The notes beneath the pieces were generated by a model, which ran no database searches, was not told the origin of the DNA, and saw only the letters and a program-made list of their open reading frames with translations. Positions 9,906-18,602 of a DNA stretch of 64,000 nucleotides are shown one piece after another (position 1 is the first letter of the stretch; each line of letters opens with the position of its first letter). The DNA comes from Planococcus antarcticus DSM 14505 (GTDB lineage: Bacteria > Bacillota > Bacilli > Bacillales_A > Planococcaceae), in the NCBI RefSeq assembly GCF_001687565.2, contig NZ_CP016534.2:3701546-3765545 (forward strand). Direction: 5' to 3'. The position numbers and the translations under genes were made by a program.

Positions 9906-10005
9906 ATTATTAATTTATTTTTCAAAATAATGTAAATAAATTTTATCCAAGAGTCCATTCATATGGATTCGACGAGCCCTGCTCGGCAGTTACATTCGTG
10001 ACATG

Positions 10006-11001
10006 TTAGTTATTGTCTATGATAATTGCAGAGGTTGTAGGACCCGATTCGGTTTCCGAATAGAAAATGATTTTGTAATTATCAATGTAGTAAAGATTGG
10101 CATAGCTCTGCATTTCAGTGCCATCGAAAAATGATTCTGCAGGCTCGGAGAATACAGAAGTGACCTCTGCAAAAGTCATGCCTATATATGTCTCATAAAT
10201 ACTGATGTAAGGGTTGCTGATCATGTAACCTGTCACTGTCTCTGAGTCGCTTAAGAAGTATCCATCTTCCTCTTCAAAAACGACCAGTCGCCCACCCATA
10301 AAATAATCATCATAGGTTGGATCTCCATAATAACTGGTAAGATCGCTTAAGTTCTCTCCTATTTGAATCGGCATATCTATGAGACCTACTTCCTGCTCGG
10401 ACGTCGTCTCTGAACTTTCAGCTTCTTCTGCTGCCTTCTCTGTCTCTTCCTCTGCTTTCTTCTCTGAATCTAGAGCTAATTTGATGTCTTCCTGTAGCTT
10501 TCTAACGTCCTTTTTTATCGACTCAAAAATCGGCTGTTCCGATTCGTGTTTTAAAAGGTTATCAACCGTTTTATTCGCCTCTGTATATTCTTTGTTTTCA
10601 AATTGCTTTAGAGCAGCTTCATATTCCTCTGTCAACTCGGCTAATGTTGTTTCGAGGTCTTCAATTGACGCTACAATATCTTTGGATTTTTTAACCAGTG
10701 CGGACGATCCATCTTCTGTGTTAATAACCTTCTCAGCTTTTTCTGTCGCACTGTCAAGATCGCCTTCCTCCATTGCTTTTATAGCTTCTTGATGATAGAC
10801 AGTTTGATCCAGTAAAGCCGTTGCTTTTTTATCGTTACTTTTTTCATCTATTGCTAGCTCAAATGCACTTTCAGCTTTCTGATATTCTTCACTAGCTATA
10901 TAATCTAATCCTTTATGCACAGCATTGTTATAAGCTTCATCGTTACTACATCCAGCTAACACAATAAAAATAACCAAACTACTAATGAATAATTTTCTCA
11001 T
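10006..11001 (-). CDS. Repeat-containing lipoprotein, paralogue 2
   Basis: 331 residues from ATG 11001, which follows GGGAGG; the longer frame to 11064 lacks such a site. Signal peptide with lipobox LAGC, then the same TPR-like region as paralogue 1. After an E/A-rich linker (about 185-210) comes a C-terminal domain with two half-repeats, SDLTSYYGDPTYD and GMTFAEVTSVFSEPAES. These recall the G-M-T-x-x-E-V-x-x-x-x-G-x-P pattern of SmpA/OmlA-like and DUF4309-like extracytoplasmic domains. Probably a membrane-anchored extracytoplasmic protein; its role is unknown. The pair arose by duplication with a swapped 3' end. Confidence 0.8.
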   Translation of the reverse strand: MRKLFISSLVIFIVLAGCSNDEAYNNAVHKGLDYIASEEYQKAESAFELAIDEKSNDKKATALLDQTVYHQEAIKAMEEGDLDSATEKAEKVINTEDGSSALVKKSKDIVASIEDLETTLAELTEEYEAALKQFENKEYTEANKTVDNLLKHESEQPIFESIKKDVRKLQEDIKLALDSEKKAEEETEKAAEEAESSETTSEQEVGLIDMPIQIGENLSDLTSYYGDPTYDDYFMGGRLVVFEEEDGYFLSDSETVTGYMISNPYISIYETYIGMTFAEVTSVFSEPAESFFDGTEMQSYANLYYIDNYKIIFYSETESGPTTSAIIIDNN

Positions 11002-11065
11002 AAAATTCCCTCCCATTGAAAATAATAAAAGTAACAAAGATATTACATATAACATTCTTTTCATT
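10456..11065. repeat. Duplicated segment, copy B (leader plus lipoprotein N-terminus)
   Basis: Partner of 9297-9905: same leader, signal peptide and TPR-like coding sequence with only scattered substitutions. Confidence 0.85.
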
Positions 11066-11479
11066 ATTCTTATTCATATATTTGTAAAATAATGTAAAGG
11101 AGGTTTATAATTTCTATATGTAATTCTATATACATATAAACATTAACAGATTTAGTGCAAAGAACCTATATTAACTGCTGCGTTCACAGTCACCGATAGC
11201 ATATACCTAATTGAACAGTTGAAAAGTCTATCATTTTGCTGATGAATCATTCGGCTTTTTCTTCGGTTAGGGCGTCTAAGGCTAATTAATTTTGTAGTTT
11301 AACTTAACTCTATTAAGTATAAAGTCCTATACTATATATTTAGCATAGGACATCATTTAAAACATCGTAAATGCAGCGCGTAGTCACTTCTTTTCAGCAC
11401 CTCTTCACTTATCCCAATCGCTCTGGCAGCCACGAGGACTTATTCTTTACAAATTGATGGATTAAGATGAGGTTATAAC
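11066..11479. other. AT-rich gene-free stretch
   Basis: About 410 bases without a supported gene on either strand, next to the decayed coding sequence at 11480-11860. No clear hairpin, repeat or promoter is seen. Confidence 0.4.
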
Positions 11480-11860
11480 CTACCTCCTATAAATAGTGAT
11501 CCTATTTTCCACCAAATAATTGTCATAATAGACAAGTTCAAAGCTATCGTCATTGGTTACAGATTCAATTAAGTTCCTTTTTGCTGGCTCTTCAGAAATA
11601 GTAAAACTCCCACCACTTCCTGTACCAGTAACGGGATAAAGATAAAGCTTATATGCATTTCCGTCTAAATATTCAAATTTAAATGCATACTATCTGACAT
11701 CTCGTTAGCATTTACAATGCTAATTCTCGTTGGTAGGAAGCCATTATCGTATCTTCACAAGCAATCCAATGACATTCTAACAGTGGGACTTCTACAATTA
11801 GTTCGGTCTTGGGATATTGAACAGTCCTTTTCGACCAATCCCCAACCAATCTCCACTGGA
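11480..11860 (-). pseudogene. Decayed coding sequence in two frames
   Basis: Reading leftwards on the minus strand, about 50 codons of protein-like sequence (containing LIVEVPLLECHWIACE) run from about 11860 to a TAA near 11712. About 20 bases on, in another frame, a second protein-like stretch (FEYLDGNAYKLYLYPVTG ... TNDDSFELVYYDNY) runs from about 11690 to a TAG at 11480-11482. Neither has a start codon with a ribosome-binding site. The best explanation is a gene broken by frameshifts and truncation. Its family is not recognised. Confidence 0.5.
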
Positions 11861-11891
11861 TCTATATCACTCATCAACAGAGTTAGATAAA

Positions 11892-11975
11892 CTAATAATT
11901 TACTCTGATTCCAAGCCTTTCAATGGTTATGCAAAATACCAAACCTATAAGTGTTCCTAAAGAAAAGAATCCCAT
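11892..11975 (-). CDS. Tiny hydrophobic protein (27 aa), hypothetical
   Basis: A short frame starting at ATG 11975 (or GTG 11984) encodes a peptide with one hydrophobic segment (MGFFSLGTLIGLVFCITIERLG). TGGAG precedes the ATG. It sits 22 bases downstream of another tiny hydrophobic ORF on the same strand, which supports both as a small membrane-peptide pair. No family is recognised; it may be spurious. Confidence 0.35.
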   Translation of the reverse strand: MGFFSLGTLIGLVFCITIERLGIRVNY

Positions 11976-11997
11976 TCCATTCACTCCAGTCCGTTTT

Positions 11998-12084
11998 TTA
12001 TTTTGTACTTATCGCATCTTTTACAGCAAAGAATACCGAGATTCCAAACATTACCCCTGCTTTAAATAGGCTTATACTTGTCAT
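11998..12084 (-). CDS. Tiny hydrophobic protein (28 aa), hypothetical
   Basis: ATG 12084 is preceded by a near-consensus ribosome-binding site AAGGAGGTGATC, unusually strong for this region. The 28-residue product (MTSISLFKAGVMFGISVFFA, then VKDAISTK) would be a single membrane-spanning segment. It lies just downstream of the serine recombinase gene (stop at 12113) on the same strand. The strong site is the main support; function unknown. Confidence 0.5.
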   Translation of the reverse strand: MTSISLFKAGVMFGISVFFAVKDAISTK

Positions 12085-12112
12085 TAGATCACCTCCTTAA
12101 ATTAATGTATTT

Positions 12113-13789
12113 CTAAAGCTCCAAAAACACAGTAAAAGAAGGAGAAAGATCATCGTCATCGGATGATCTTTCTCCTTCTGGAGTGGTGAAGTGTTTGACC
12201 ACTTCTTTATTTAATTGGATTTTGATCGAGTCGATCTCCCTGCTTTCAGAAATAGTTATTTTATTTATGAGTAGATGTAATAGGTGTTTTCTCTGTTCTC
12301 GGGATAATGATTCTTTAAACATTTTTGTGAAGCTATCCATAACATCTTTTACTAAGGTAAAGTTTACTTCTATTGTGTCGTCTTGCCACATCTTACTTTT
12401 TATTGGTGCCTTACGTTCTTCTAATCCCGCTATTTCCTCATTTAAAGTAGCTAATCGGCCGATAAGATCATCCTTTTCAACAATACCCTCTTCAAACAGT
12501 CCCAGTATCTTGTCTTTTCTAAGTTGGACAGAATCAATTGCTTTTTCCAACCTCTTATAGTCGTTTTGCAGAGGTGACCGATTCTTCTCACGCTCACTAT
12601 TTATTTTCAATACAATACTTTTTATTAATCTGTCGTTATTTGCAACATTAGCGATCTTAGTAAGCACGTATTCATCTGCATAATTTACTCGGACACCATT
12701 TGATCGACAAACCGTGCTTCCTTTGTTCTTCCAGGCCCCACAAACATAGTACTCCAGTACTCGTTTTGTTCCGTCTTTTGTTTTATTGGTTGTTCTGCTA
12801 AGTACCATTCCTGAATTACACACAGGGCATCTAATAATCCCAGTCAAAGGGTGTTCACCACTATGAATCCGATTAGGTCTGCCGCCTCTGCTCTTCATAA
12901 TAGCTAGAGTCTGGTCCCACGTATCTTGTGAAATTAGCGGTACATGCTTACCTTTTTCCATTACCGGATCTGGATTAATATTATTACGCCTTTTTTCAGT
13001 CCAATCCCTTCTGACATTAAACCGAATAATACCGACATATAAAGGATTTTGGAGTATTTGCTTTACACTATTAATCGAAAAACTTTTCTTTCTTTTAGTT
13101 TGATGACCTGCTCTATTTAATTGACCGGCAATTGACTTATAACCGAAGCCCCCGGTGTATAAATCAAAGATTTTTCTAACCGTCTGTCCCTCGTCTTCGT
13201 TAATAACAAGTTTAGAGGCTGCCCTGTTTCGGTCATCGACTTCTGTTGAATCTATATCGTATCCGAGTACCTTCCCGCCATTCCAATAACCAGCTCTTGC
13301 CCTCGCTAGCATTCCCATCTTTACGTTTTCTGATATATTAGCTCTTTCAAATTCCGATATTGCTGCCATCATCTGAAATTGAAGTTTTCCTGAAGGACTT
13401 TCCGTTTCGTATTTTTCTGTATAAGATCTAAAACCGATGTTTTTAGTCTTTAACATCTCCACGATGTTTAACAAATCAATACTCTTTCTAGAAAAACGAT
13501 TCATTTTCCAAACTAACACTATGTCGAATTCTTTATTATGTGCAGCACTTAAAAGCTGTTGAAGTGCAGGCCTACCTGAGATGTTTTTGCCGCTGATTCC
13601 TCGGTCTACATACTCCCCGCATACTTCATAACCTTCTTTTTTACAGAACTCACGTAATAGTCGAACCTGTTCATCTATGCTATATCCTTCTTCAGCTTGC
13701 TCTACAGTAGAAACCCGAGCATAAATTGCGGCCTTTTTCTTCTTCTCAATTGGTTGTGCCAGTTTATTATACTCATTAGATAGATGCAA
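12113..13789 (-). CDS. Large serine recombinase (candidate Ccr-type recombinase of the island)
   Basis: 558 residues. The N-terminal resolvase domain has the catalytic serine in AIYARVS (S27), an R-x-S-R motif in KMNRFSRKS, and ISEFERANI. A recombinase domain follows, then a zinc ribbon (CPVC near 317, second pair VCGAWKNKGSTVC), then a coiled coil (about 400-460). Such enzymes integrate and excise phages, conjugative elements and SCC cassettes. The length equals that of staphylococcal CcrC, but identity to Ccr proteins cannot be judged here. Start is TTG 13789, eight bases after GGGGGG. Upstream on the same strand are a 49-aa ORF and the helicase gene, the order of SCC cch-ccr cores. Confidence 0.85.
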   Translation of the reverse strand: MHLSNEYNKLAQPIEKKKKAAIYARVSTVEQAEEGYSIDEQVRLLREFCKKEGYEVCGEYVDRGISGKNISGRPALQQLLSAAHNKEFDIVLVWKMNRFSRKSIDLLNIVEMLKTKNIGFRSYTEKYETESPSGKLQFQMMAAISEFERANISENVKMGMLARARAGYWNGGKVLGYDIDSTEVDDRNRAASKLVINEDEGQTVRKIFDLYTGGFGYKSIAGQLNRAGHQTKRKKSFSINSVKQILQNPLYVGIIRFNVRRDWTEKRRNNINPDPVMEKGKHVPLISQDTWDQTLAIMKSRGGRPNRIHSGEHPLTGIIRCPVCNSGMVLSRTTNKTKDGTKRVLEYYVCGAWKNKGSTVCRSNGVRVNYADEYVLTKIANVANNDRLIKSIVLKINSEREKNRSPLQNDYKRLEKAIDSVQLRKDKILGLFEEGIVEKDDLIGRLATLNEEIAGLEERKAPIKSKMWQDDTIEVNFTLVKDVMDSFTKMFKESLSREQRKHLLHLLINKITISESREIDSIKIQLNKEVVKHFTTPEGERSSDDDDLSPSFTVFLEL

Positions 13790-13889
13790 AGTTCTTCCCC
13801 CCTTTTTGTACCCAGGCTTGTTCCTATTTAGAGCGTGACTGCTTGGGAAAGTCGGTAATCTCTTTCATTATGTGTTTTTTTAAAAATTG

Positions 13890-14039
13890 TTATTCCTCTT
13901 TGGCTGGGTTATTCGCATGCAGTTCACTTTGTTCTTGATCATTTTCCGAGTTATTATTCATCAAATATGCCGTTACTGATTCTGCTAAGATATCTATTAA
14001 AACTTTGTATTCATAGTCAATTGATACTTCGTCTAGCAT
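13890..14039 (-). CDS. 49-aa acidic hypothetical protein between helicase and recombinase
   Basis: ATG 14039 follows GAGGGGGAAGTAATC, a good ribosome-binding site. The product is acidic (MLDEVSIDYEYKVLIDILAE start) and not recognised. It sits between the helicase and serine recombinase genes on the same strand, as small ORFs do in SCC cores. Confidence 0.6.
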   Translation of the reverse strand: MLDEVSIDYEYKVLIDILAESVTAYLMNNNSENDQEQSELHANNPAKEE

Positions 14040-14100
14040 GATTACTTCCCCCTCTAAATTGATCAAAAAAATAATATATATTTACTCATTACTTTAAGAA

Positions 14101-14208
14101 TTGGCGGGGGGCGGGGGGTGGGTAGTGATGAGAAAACTTTTCTACTAAATTAATTAATTTACTTTTTATTCCCATCCAAGTTTTCATTTCACCTATCCCC
14201 CCTCCCCC
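14101..14208. repeat. Paired G-run and C-run tract
   Basis: The plus strand carries GGCGGGGGGCGGGGGGTGGG at about 14104-14123 and CCCCCCTCCCCCC at about 14195-14207. Each could form a G-quadruplex (on opposite strands), or the two could pair as a 13-bp stem with one mismatch. The tract lies between the helicase stop codon and the 49-aa ORF. Confidence 0.7.
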
Positions 14209-15906
14209 CTAATATTGAATAGCACTACCTGATATTTTAGGATGTGTAACATCTTCTAAATCTTCTACCTTTAAGCCATCATAATAGATAGCTCCCTTTA
14301 CCTTTTTTTTGATAATAGGAATCCTTTCATTTTCTAATACAATTTTGAAATGTTTCCAAAACAGCTGAAGCGATTTTGTTCCCTTGTCGTCTATGCCTTG
14401 CATATCCAGCCAGCGCAGATATTTCAAATGAAAATCGGCTTGCTTTGTCCGTTCGCCCCCTATCATTCTAATATGCTCTAAATAGAACTCCTTCACTGGA
14501 TTCTGATCAGCATTATAAGCATTTTGGCATTCATTTATAGCTTCACTTTGACCAAACTGAAAGTTATTTAAACGTAATCGTTTCAATCCCTCCAAGGCCC
14601 AGTTAAGGATACCTGGGAGTTCCTTTAACAATTCTTCCTTTAAATTAACATTTCGTTCAGCGGCGGAAAAAGTGCGATTAAAAGGTACAATCATTAGTTT
14701 TCGAAAGTAGCCATTTGTTACATCCATGGAGTCTGGGAGGCTATTGACAAGAAAAAGAAGTCTACAGTATGGTGTGTAGCTAATAGCCGGACGATATTTC
14801 AAGTTGACAGTTATCGTATCGCCACTGACAATGGCCTTAAAGTTCTCTGTCTTCATCGCTTTGCCTCCTAACTCATTTTCCGCAGCAATATTGATGGATT
14901 TTCCAATCATGCTTTCCAAGCCGAATGGTTGACTGAAATCAGAGAGAGGTACGCTACTAACATTCTCTTTTCCTATTAACTCCGTCACAACAGAAGCCAA
15001 GACACTTTTTCCATTTGCTCCTCCACCATGATAATAAACAGCTTTTTCTGCCTTGGTTTCAACCGATAGCCAATAACCCACTAATTCTTGATGTACACCT
15101 ATTAATTCAGCATCATGCAACGTAATATCCTCCATAAAGGTATTGAAGTTAGGTGCACCGGCAAGAGGATCATAATCAATCGGTATTTGGATAGTGGATA
15201 TATATGTTGGAGAATGGGGGTAGAGCTTATAAGTATCTAGGCTGAACATCCCATTCTTCAAGTTAATAAATTCACGGTTCACATTCATTTCATCTTCATT
15301 GGTAGCTTCACGCTGCAATGCTTTTACAACTTCCACCTCGTGCGCACTTTTCCAACTATTACTACGTCCTTCATGCATGATCATCATGATAATTTTTCCT
15401 AACTTTACTTCAGACAACTCTTCAAAAACACCTTTTAAGTTATATATAAATAAGCGTCCATCATTCGTTGAGCGTAAATGGCACCTTTTTATGAAATGCT
15501 TTGCAAAGGCATTAGCATTAAAAGTAAAAGACTTTTTCTTTTCGTTATAAGAGTATCCACGCTCTTCCGCCTTGCTCACTGATAGAATCAGTTCTAGTTC
15601 CCTCAGCAAGGCTTCAGGTATAACTGTCTCTACTGTTCGCTCAGCAGTCTTGTAGGTTTCCATAGCCTCAGCCCTAGATGTTTTTTTAACTCGGTACATC
15701 AGAGCAGTAAAGTAGGCTAACCCCTCTTCCTGCATTACAGTGTTAAGTGCAGCAACTAACAATGAGAGACTATCTTTTACATTTACCGATTCAAGTAAAC
15801 CCTTTGTAATTATACTTGCGTCTAGTGGTCGTGCCTTTTGTACAGGATAATCAGTAATGTACTGATCCACGTCTTCTATTTTGAATGCGACTCTATTCAT
15901 TCTCAT
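14209..15906 (-). CDS. D5/P4-type primase-helicase (SF3-like), Cch-like replication protein
   Basis: 565 residues from ATG 15906, which has AAAGGAA nine bases upstream; a longer frame to 15951 starts with TTG and a poor site. The C-terminal half is a superfamily 3-type helicase: Walker A GGGANGKS (about 290), a Walker B region, and sensor motif YRPAISYTPYCRLLFLVNSLP. This matches phage/plasmid primases of the P4/D5 family. The N-terminal part (D5_N-like) is helical. These proteins replicate phages, plasmids and islands. Next to a serine recombinase it suggests that the excised island can replicate, as proposed for SCC elements. Upstream genes at 15962 and 16596 are on the same strand and may form one operon. 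Confidence 0.85.
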   Translation of the reverse strand: MRMNRVAFKIEDVDQYITDYPVQKARPLDASIITKGLLESVNVKDSLSLLVAALNTVMQEEGLAYFTALMYRVKKTSRAEAMETYKTAERTVETVIPEALLRELELILSVSKAEERGYSYNEKKKSFTFNANAFAKHFIKRCHLRSTNDGRLFIYNLKGVFEELSEVKLGKIIMMIMHEGRSNSWKSAHEVEVVKALQREATNEDEMNVNREFINLKNGMFSLDTYKLYPHSPTYISTIQIPIDYDPLAGAPNFNTFMEDITLHDAELIGVHQELVGYWLSVETKAEKAVYYHGGGANGKSVLASVVTELIGKENVSSVPLSDFSQPFGLESMIGKSINIAAENELGGKAMKTENFKAIVSGDTITVNLKYRPAISYTPYCRLLFLVNSLPDSMDVTNGYFRKLMIVPFNRTFSAAERNVNLKEELLKELPGILNWALEGLKRLRLNNFQFGQSEAINECQNAYNADQNPVKEFYLEHIRMIGGERTKQADFHLKYLRWLDMQGIDDKGTKSLQLFWKHFKIVLENERIPIIKKKVKGAIYYDGLKVEDLEDVTHPKISGSAIQY

Positions 15907-15961
15907 TTTTATTGGTTCCTTTCTTTTGATGGAAGGACTCTTTTCCATCAAAGGGTACTTA

Positions 15962-16570
15962 TTATATTGGTTGATTTACCTCCAAAACTTTTAATCGATC
16001 ATAAACATCACCCGATTCAGCCTCAAAGTGGCTGATAGAACACCTCCCCACGAGCCCCACTAAATGCTCTACTGTAATGCTCTGCCCGATAAATATTTCT
16101 TCGAACGAAGAAAGAAACTTTATATATTCGGAACTTGACGAAGATGAGACAGTATAGAGTAAAGTCAGTTGACCTTGGGATTTCGAATCCAGGGAACGAA
16201 GAGAAAACGTGATTAATAATTGATCATAATTGCCATATTTTCCTTCCAGATTCAATCGCATTCTTGTCTGATCAATATAAAACTCGTACTCTTCTGTCGG
16301 AAACTTAGCTTGTCTCAACACTTTTGCACCATTCTTGGAAAATGTAATAAGTGGATAGCGATCTGCATTTTCAACTTTTGATAACGGCTTCGCGTCTTCT
16401 TTTTTCATTGTATTTATGACATCTGGAACTACGTTATTACCCCATTCCTCTTGTTCTACATTAGCCACTTTTTCTCCTACTACTTCCACTTCTTTATGTG
16501 TATTTAGAGCACTCCGTCTATGGTGATATTGCTCATTGTTGTCACGTATCACTCTCTTTTTTATCGCCAC
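15962..16570 (-). CDS. Hypothetical protein upstream of the helicase
   Basis: 202 residues starting at GTG 16570 after GAGGAGG. The N-terminus is charged and probably disordered. The C-terminal part ends with HLVGLVGRCSISHFEAESG followed by VYDRLKVLEV. That pattern recalls phage and plasmid proteins whose C-terminal beta-strand module accompanies replication proteins; this is resemblance only. Its position 55 bases before the helicase suggests a replication accessory protein. Confidence 0.6.
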   Translation of the reverse strand: MAIKKRVIRDNNEQYHHRRSALNTHKEVEVVGEKVANVEQEEWGNNVVPDVINTMKKEDAKPLSKVENADRYPLITFSKNGAKVLRQAKFPTEEYEFYIDQTRMRLNLEGKYGNYDQLLITFSLRSLDSKSQGQLTLLYTVSSSSSSEYIKFLSSFEEIFIGQSITVEHLVGLVGRCSISHFEAESGDVYDRLKVLEVNQPI

Positions 16571-16595
16571 TTTAATTCCTCCTCATTTTTAGTAT

Positions 16596-17273
16596 TTATG
16601 AAAAAAATTGCCTTCTATAACTTATAACTTCAATTGCCTCACCCTTACTCGAACCAAAGTAATATGAATTAAATTCCGGGAAACAATCCATAATTCCATT
16701 ATTCACAAAATTTATTTCGTTATTAGGAGTTTCACCGCAGGTATTCTTAAGTAATAGTCCGTCTATTGGAGATTCATTTAAAAATATTGCGAATTCTAAC
16801 ACTAAAGCTGCATATTGATAATAATCCATAACCACCAGACTGCCCTTTGGGTACCATGCAATCTCGAAGTGTCCGTCATGTATAAAAACACAATTTGGTC
16901 TGACTGATGAGGATTCAAGTTGTTTTAATAACTTCTGCAAGAGATTTTCCTTTTCAGAGAAGCATTCCTTATCCTTCACATAGACTGAAGCTACAAATCG
17001 GCCAATATCATACTCACTGTAGTAAGGGTCTGGTTCTCCCTTATTTGTGTTTAAGATTGCTAATGCGGACAAATAGTTTACTAACTCTGTTGATTCTCCT
17101 GGCAGCAGATACTTTTCAAAATATGCGATATCCAAAACATGATTGTATGAAGTTGTTATTAATAACTTCGCTGTAACTGAATTTGTTTTATATGATTCTT
17201 CAAACGTTTCACCTTTTTGCAAGCTCGACACCCATGTTTCTATTTCCTTTTGGTATTTAATTGAATTATTCAT
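16596..17273 (-). CDS. Hypothetical protein, unknown function
   Basis: 225 residues, ATG 17273 preceded by AGAGGACG. No family is recognised. No signal peptide or membrane segment is seen; the middle has a compact mixed alpha/beta look (CVFIHDGHFEIAWYPKGS). It lies 25 bases upstream of the next gene on the same strand, so it is probably cotranscribed with the helicase genes. Confidence 0.6.
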   Translation of the reverse strand: MNNSIKYQKEIETWVSSLQKGETFEESYKTNSVTAKLLITTSYNHVLDIAYFEKYLLPGESTELVNYLSALAILNTNKGEPDPYYSEYDIGRFVASVYVKDKECFSEKENLLQKLLKQLESSSVRPNCVFIHDGHFEIAWYPKGSLVVMDYYQYAALVLEFAIFLNESPIDGLLLKNTCGETPNNEINFVNNGIMDCFPEFNSYYFGSSKGEAIEVISYRRQFFS

Positions 17274-17448
17274 TTTCTCGTCCTCTTTTCATAATCTATG
17301 GTGACTGATTTACTACTTCCATTTGATGCTTTTCTACACTCATGCAGTTCTAGATATTAGCTAATTGTTTTCCCTTATCGATTCCTCCTTCCTTGTTTTG
17401 TTTCTCTGATCTGATGCTAACTATGAATTAATTGGACCAAATAAAATA

Positions 17449-17484
17449 CGGTTGAATCAGGATGGATATAATCCGATTCAACCG
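17449..17484 (-). terminator. Terminator hairpin
   Basis: Arms CGGTTGAATC and GATTCAACCG (10 bp) with a 16-base loop, followed on the minus strand by TATTTTATTT. It ends the gene at 17492-18409. Confidence 0.7.
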
Positions 17485-17491
17485 TTGACTG

Positions 17492-18409
17492 TTAAAGTGT
17501 GTTTTTTGAAAGTATATCTATTTCCCCGAGGTACGTTTTTTTTAAAAGTTTTTCAATTTTCAATAGAGTTTCTTTACCTTGATCATCAGTCACTGGTTTC
17601 TCCCAATAAGCATCGGTATAGTATTTGCTGACGTCATAGCTATACTCAATTTCCTCTGTCAATTGCCTCATTTTTTTTATTGACTCGTTCATCGCAATAT
17701 TTTGTGGCAAGTCTCCTTCAACCTTTTCCAACGCTAACAAGAATTTACTCAGCTCATTTACTATTTGATCGACAAGAGTCTCTCGACTTTCTTTTAATAG
17801 TTCAGGAAATGCACAATGGGCTAATATCTGACCAATTTCGGACTCCATCTCTGCATCCAGTACCCGAGACTTTATAATTGCGGCTTTTACTTCCATAACA
17901 TTTTTATGAGAATCCTTAACATTCATTTTCCCTTCAAAGGTTTGATCTAGTATCTCCTTATTAATTTCTTTGGTCCAATCTGTATGCTTTAGTGATCCTA
18001 AGCATTTATAAGCCTCCAACAACCAATCTCGATTATGCTTAAGTACTTTTTCCGATGGAATTATGTATTTATCGTTATACTTTTCTATTGTTTTGATCAT
18101 AGAGTTATATCTCTTACGACGGTTAGAACTCAACATGATTATTAATATAGTCATTTCTTCTATACTCCAGTAATCATCCATAGTCTTTGGGAGTTTCCCT
18201 TTATATCTTTCAATCCTTTCAAAATTCTGAAGATATGTTTTTGCCTCACTCGTCTGATTACCATTAGTCTTAAAAATATTGAGAACAGTTGAAAGTAACC
18301 CCAAGCTCTGTTTTAAATGAGCGTTGGACAAATCGATTACATTACCGGTCTCTTTTATATCTTTTAAGTAGCAATTAAAAAGTGTGTGTGTTGAATACGT
18401 TTTTTCCAT
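17492..18409 (-). CDS. Hypothetical alpha-helical protein
   Basis: 305 residues, ATG 18409 preceded by AAGGGGGTAAG. The protein is predicted almost all helical with many charged residues and no membrane segment. No motif is recognised. The IS21 element inserted 95 bases upstream of its start, so its native promoter may have been displaced. Confidence 0.6.
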   Translation of the reverse strand: MEKTYSTHTLFNCYLKDIKETGNVIDLSNAHLKQSLGLLSTVLNIFKTNGNQTSEAKTYLQNFERIERYKGKLPKTMDDYWSIEEMTILIIMLSSNRRKRYNSMIKTIEKYNDKYIIPSEKVLKHNRDWLLEAYKCLGSLKHTDWTKEINKEILDQTFEGKMNVKDSHKNVMEVKAAIIKSRVLDAEMESEIGQILAHCAFPELLKESRETLVDQIVNELSKFLLALEKVEGDLPQNIAMNESIKKMRQLTEEIEYSYDVSKYYTDAYWEKPVTDDQGKETLLKIEKLLKKTYLGEIDILSKNTL

Positions 18410-18602
18410 TTCACTTACCCCCTTGGCAAAAAAAATAAATTAGTATTTTTCTTACCGCATTTACTAATTTCATTATATAGGAAGGAAGTAGAATATGGAG
18501 GAGTGTATATGGTAACTTAAAACTGAGCCACCAAAGCAATTGAAAACTGAGCCACTTCTGTAGGAAAATAAACCCTAGCATGATTGTTAGGGGGAAACAG
18601 GA

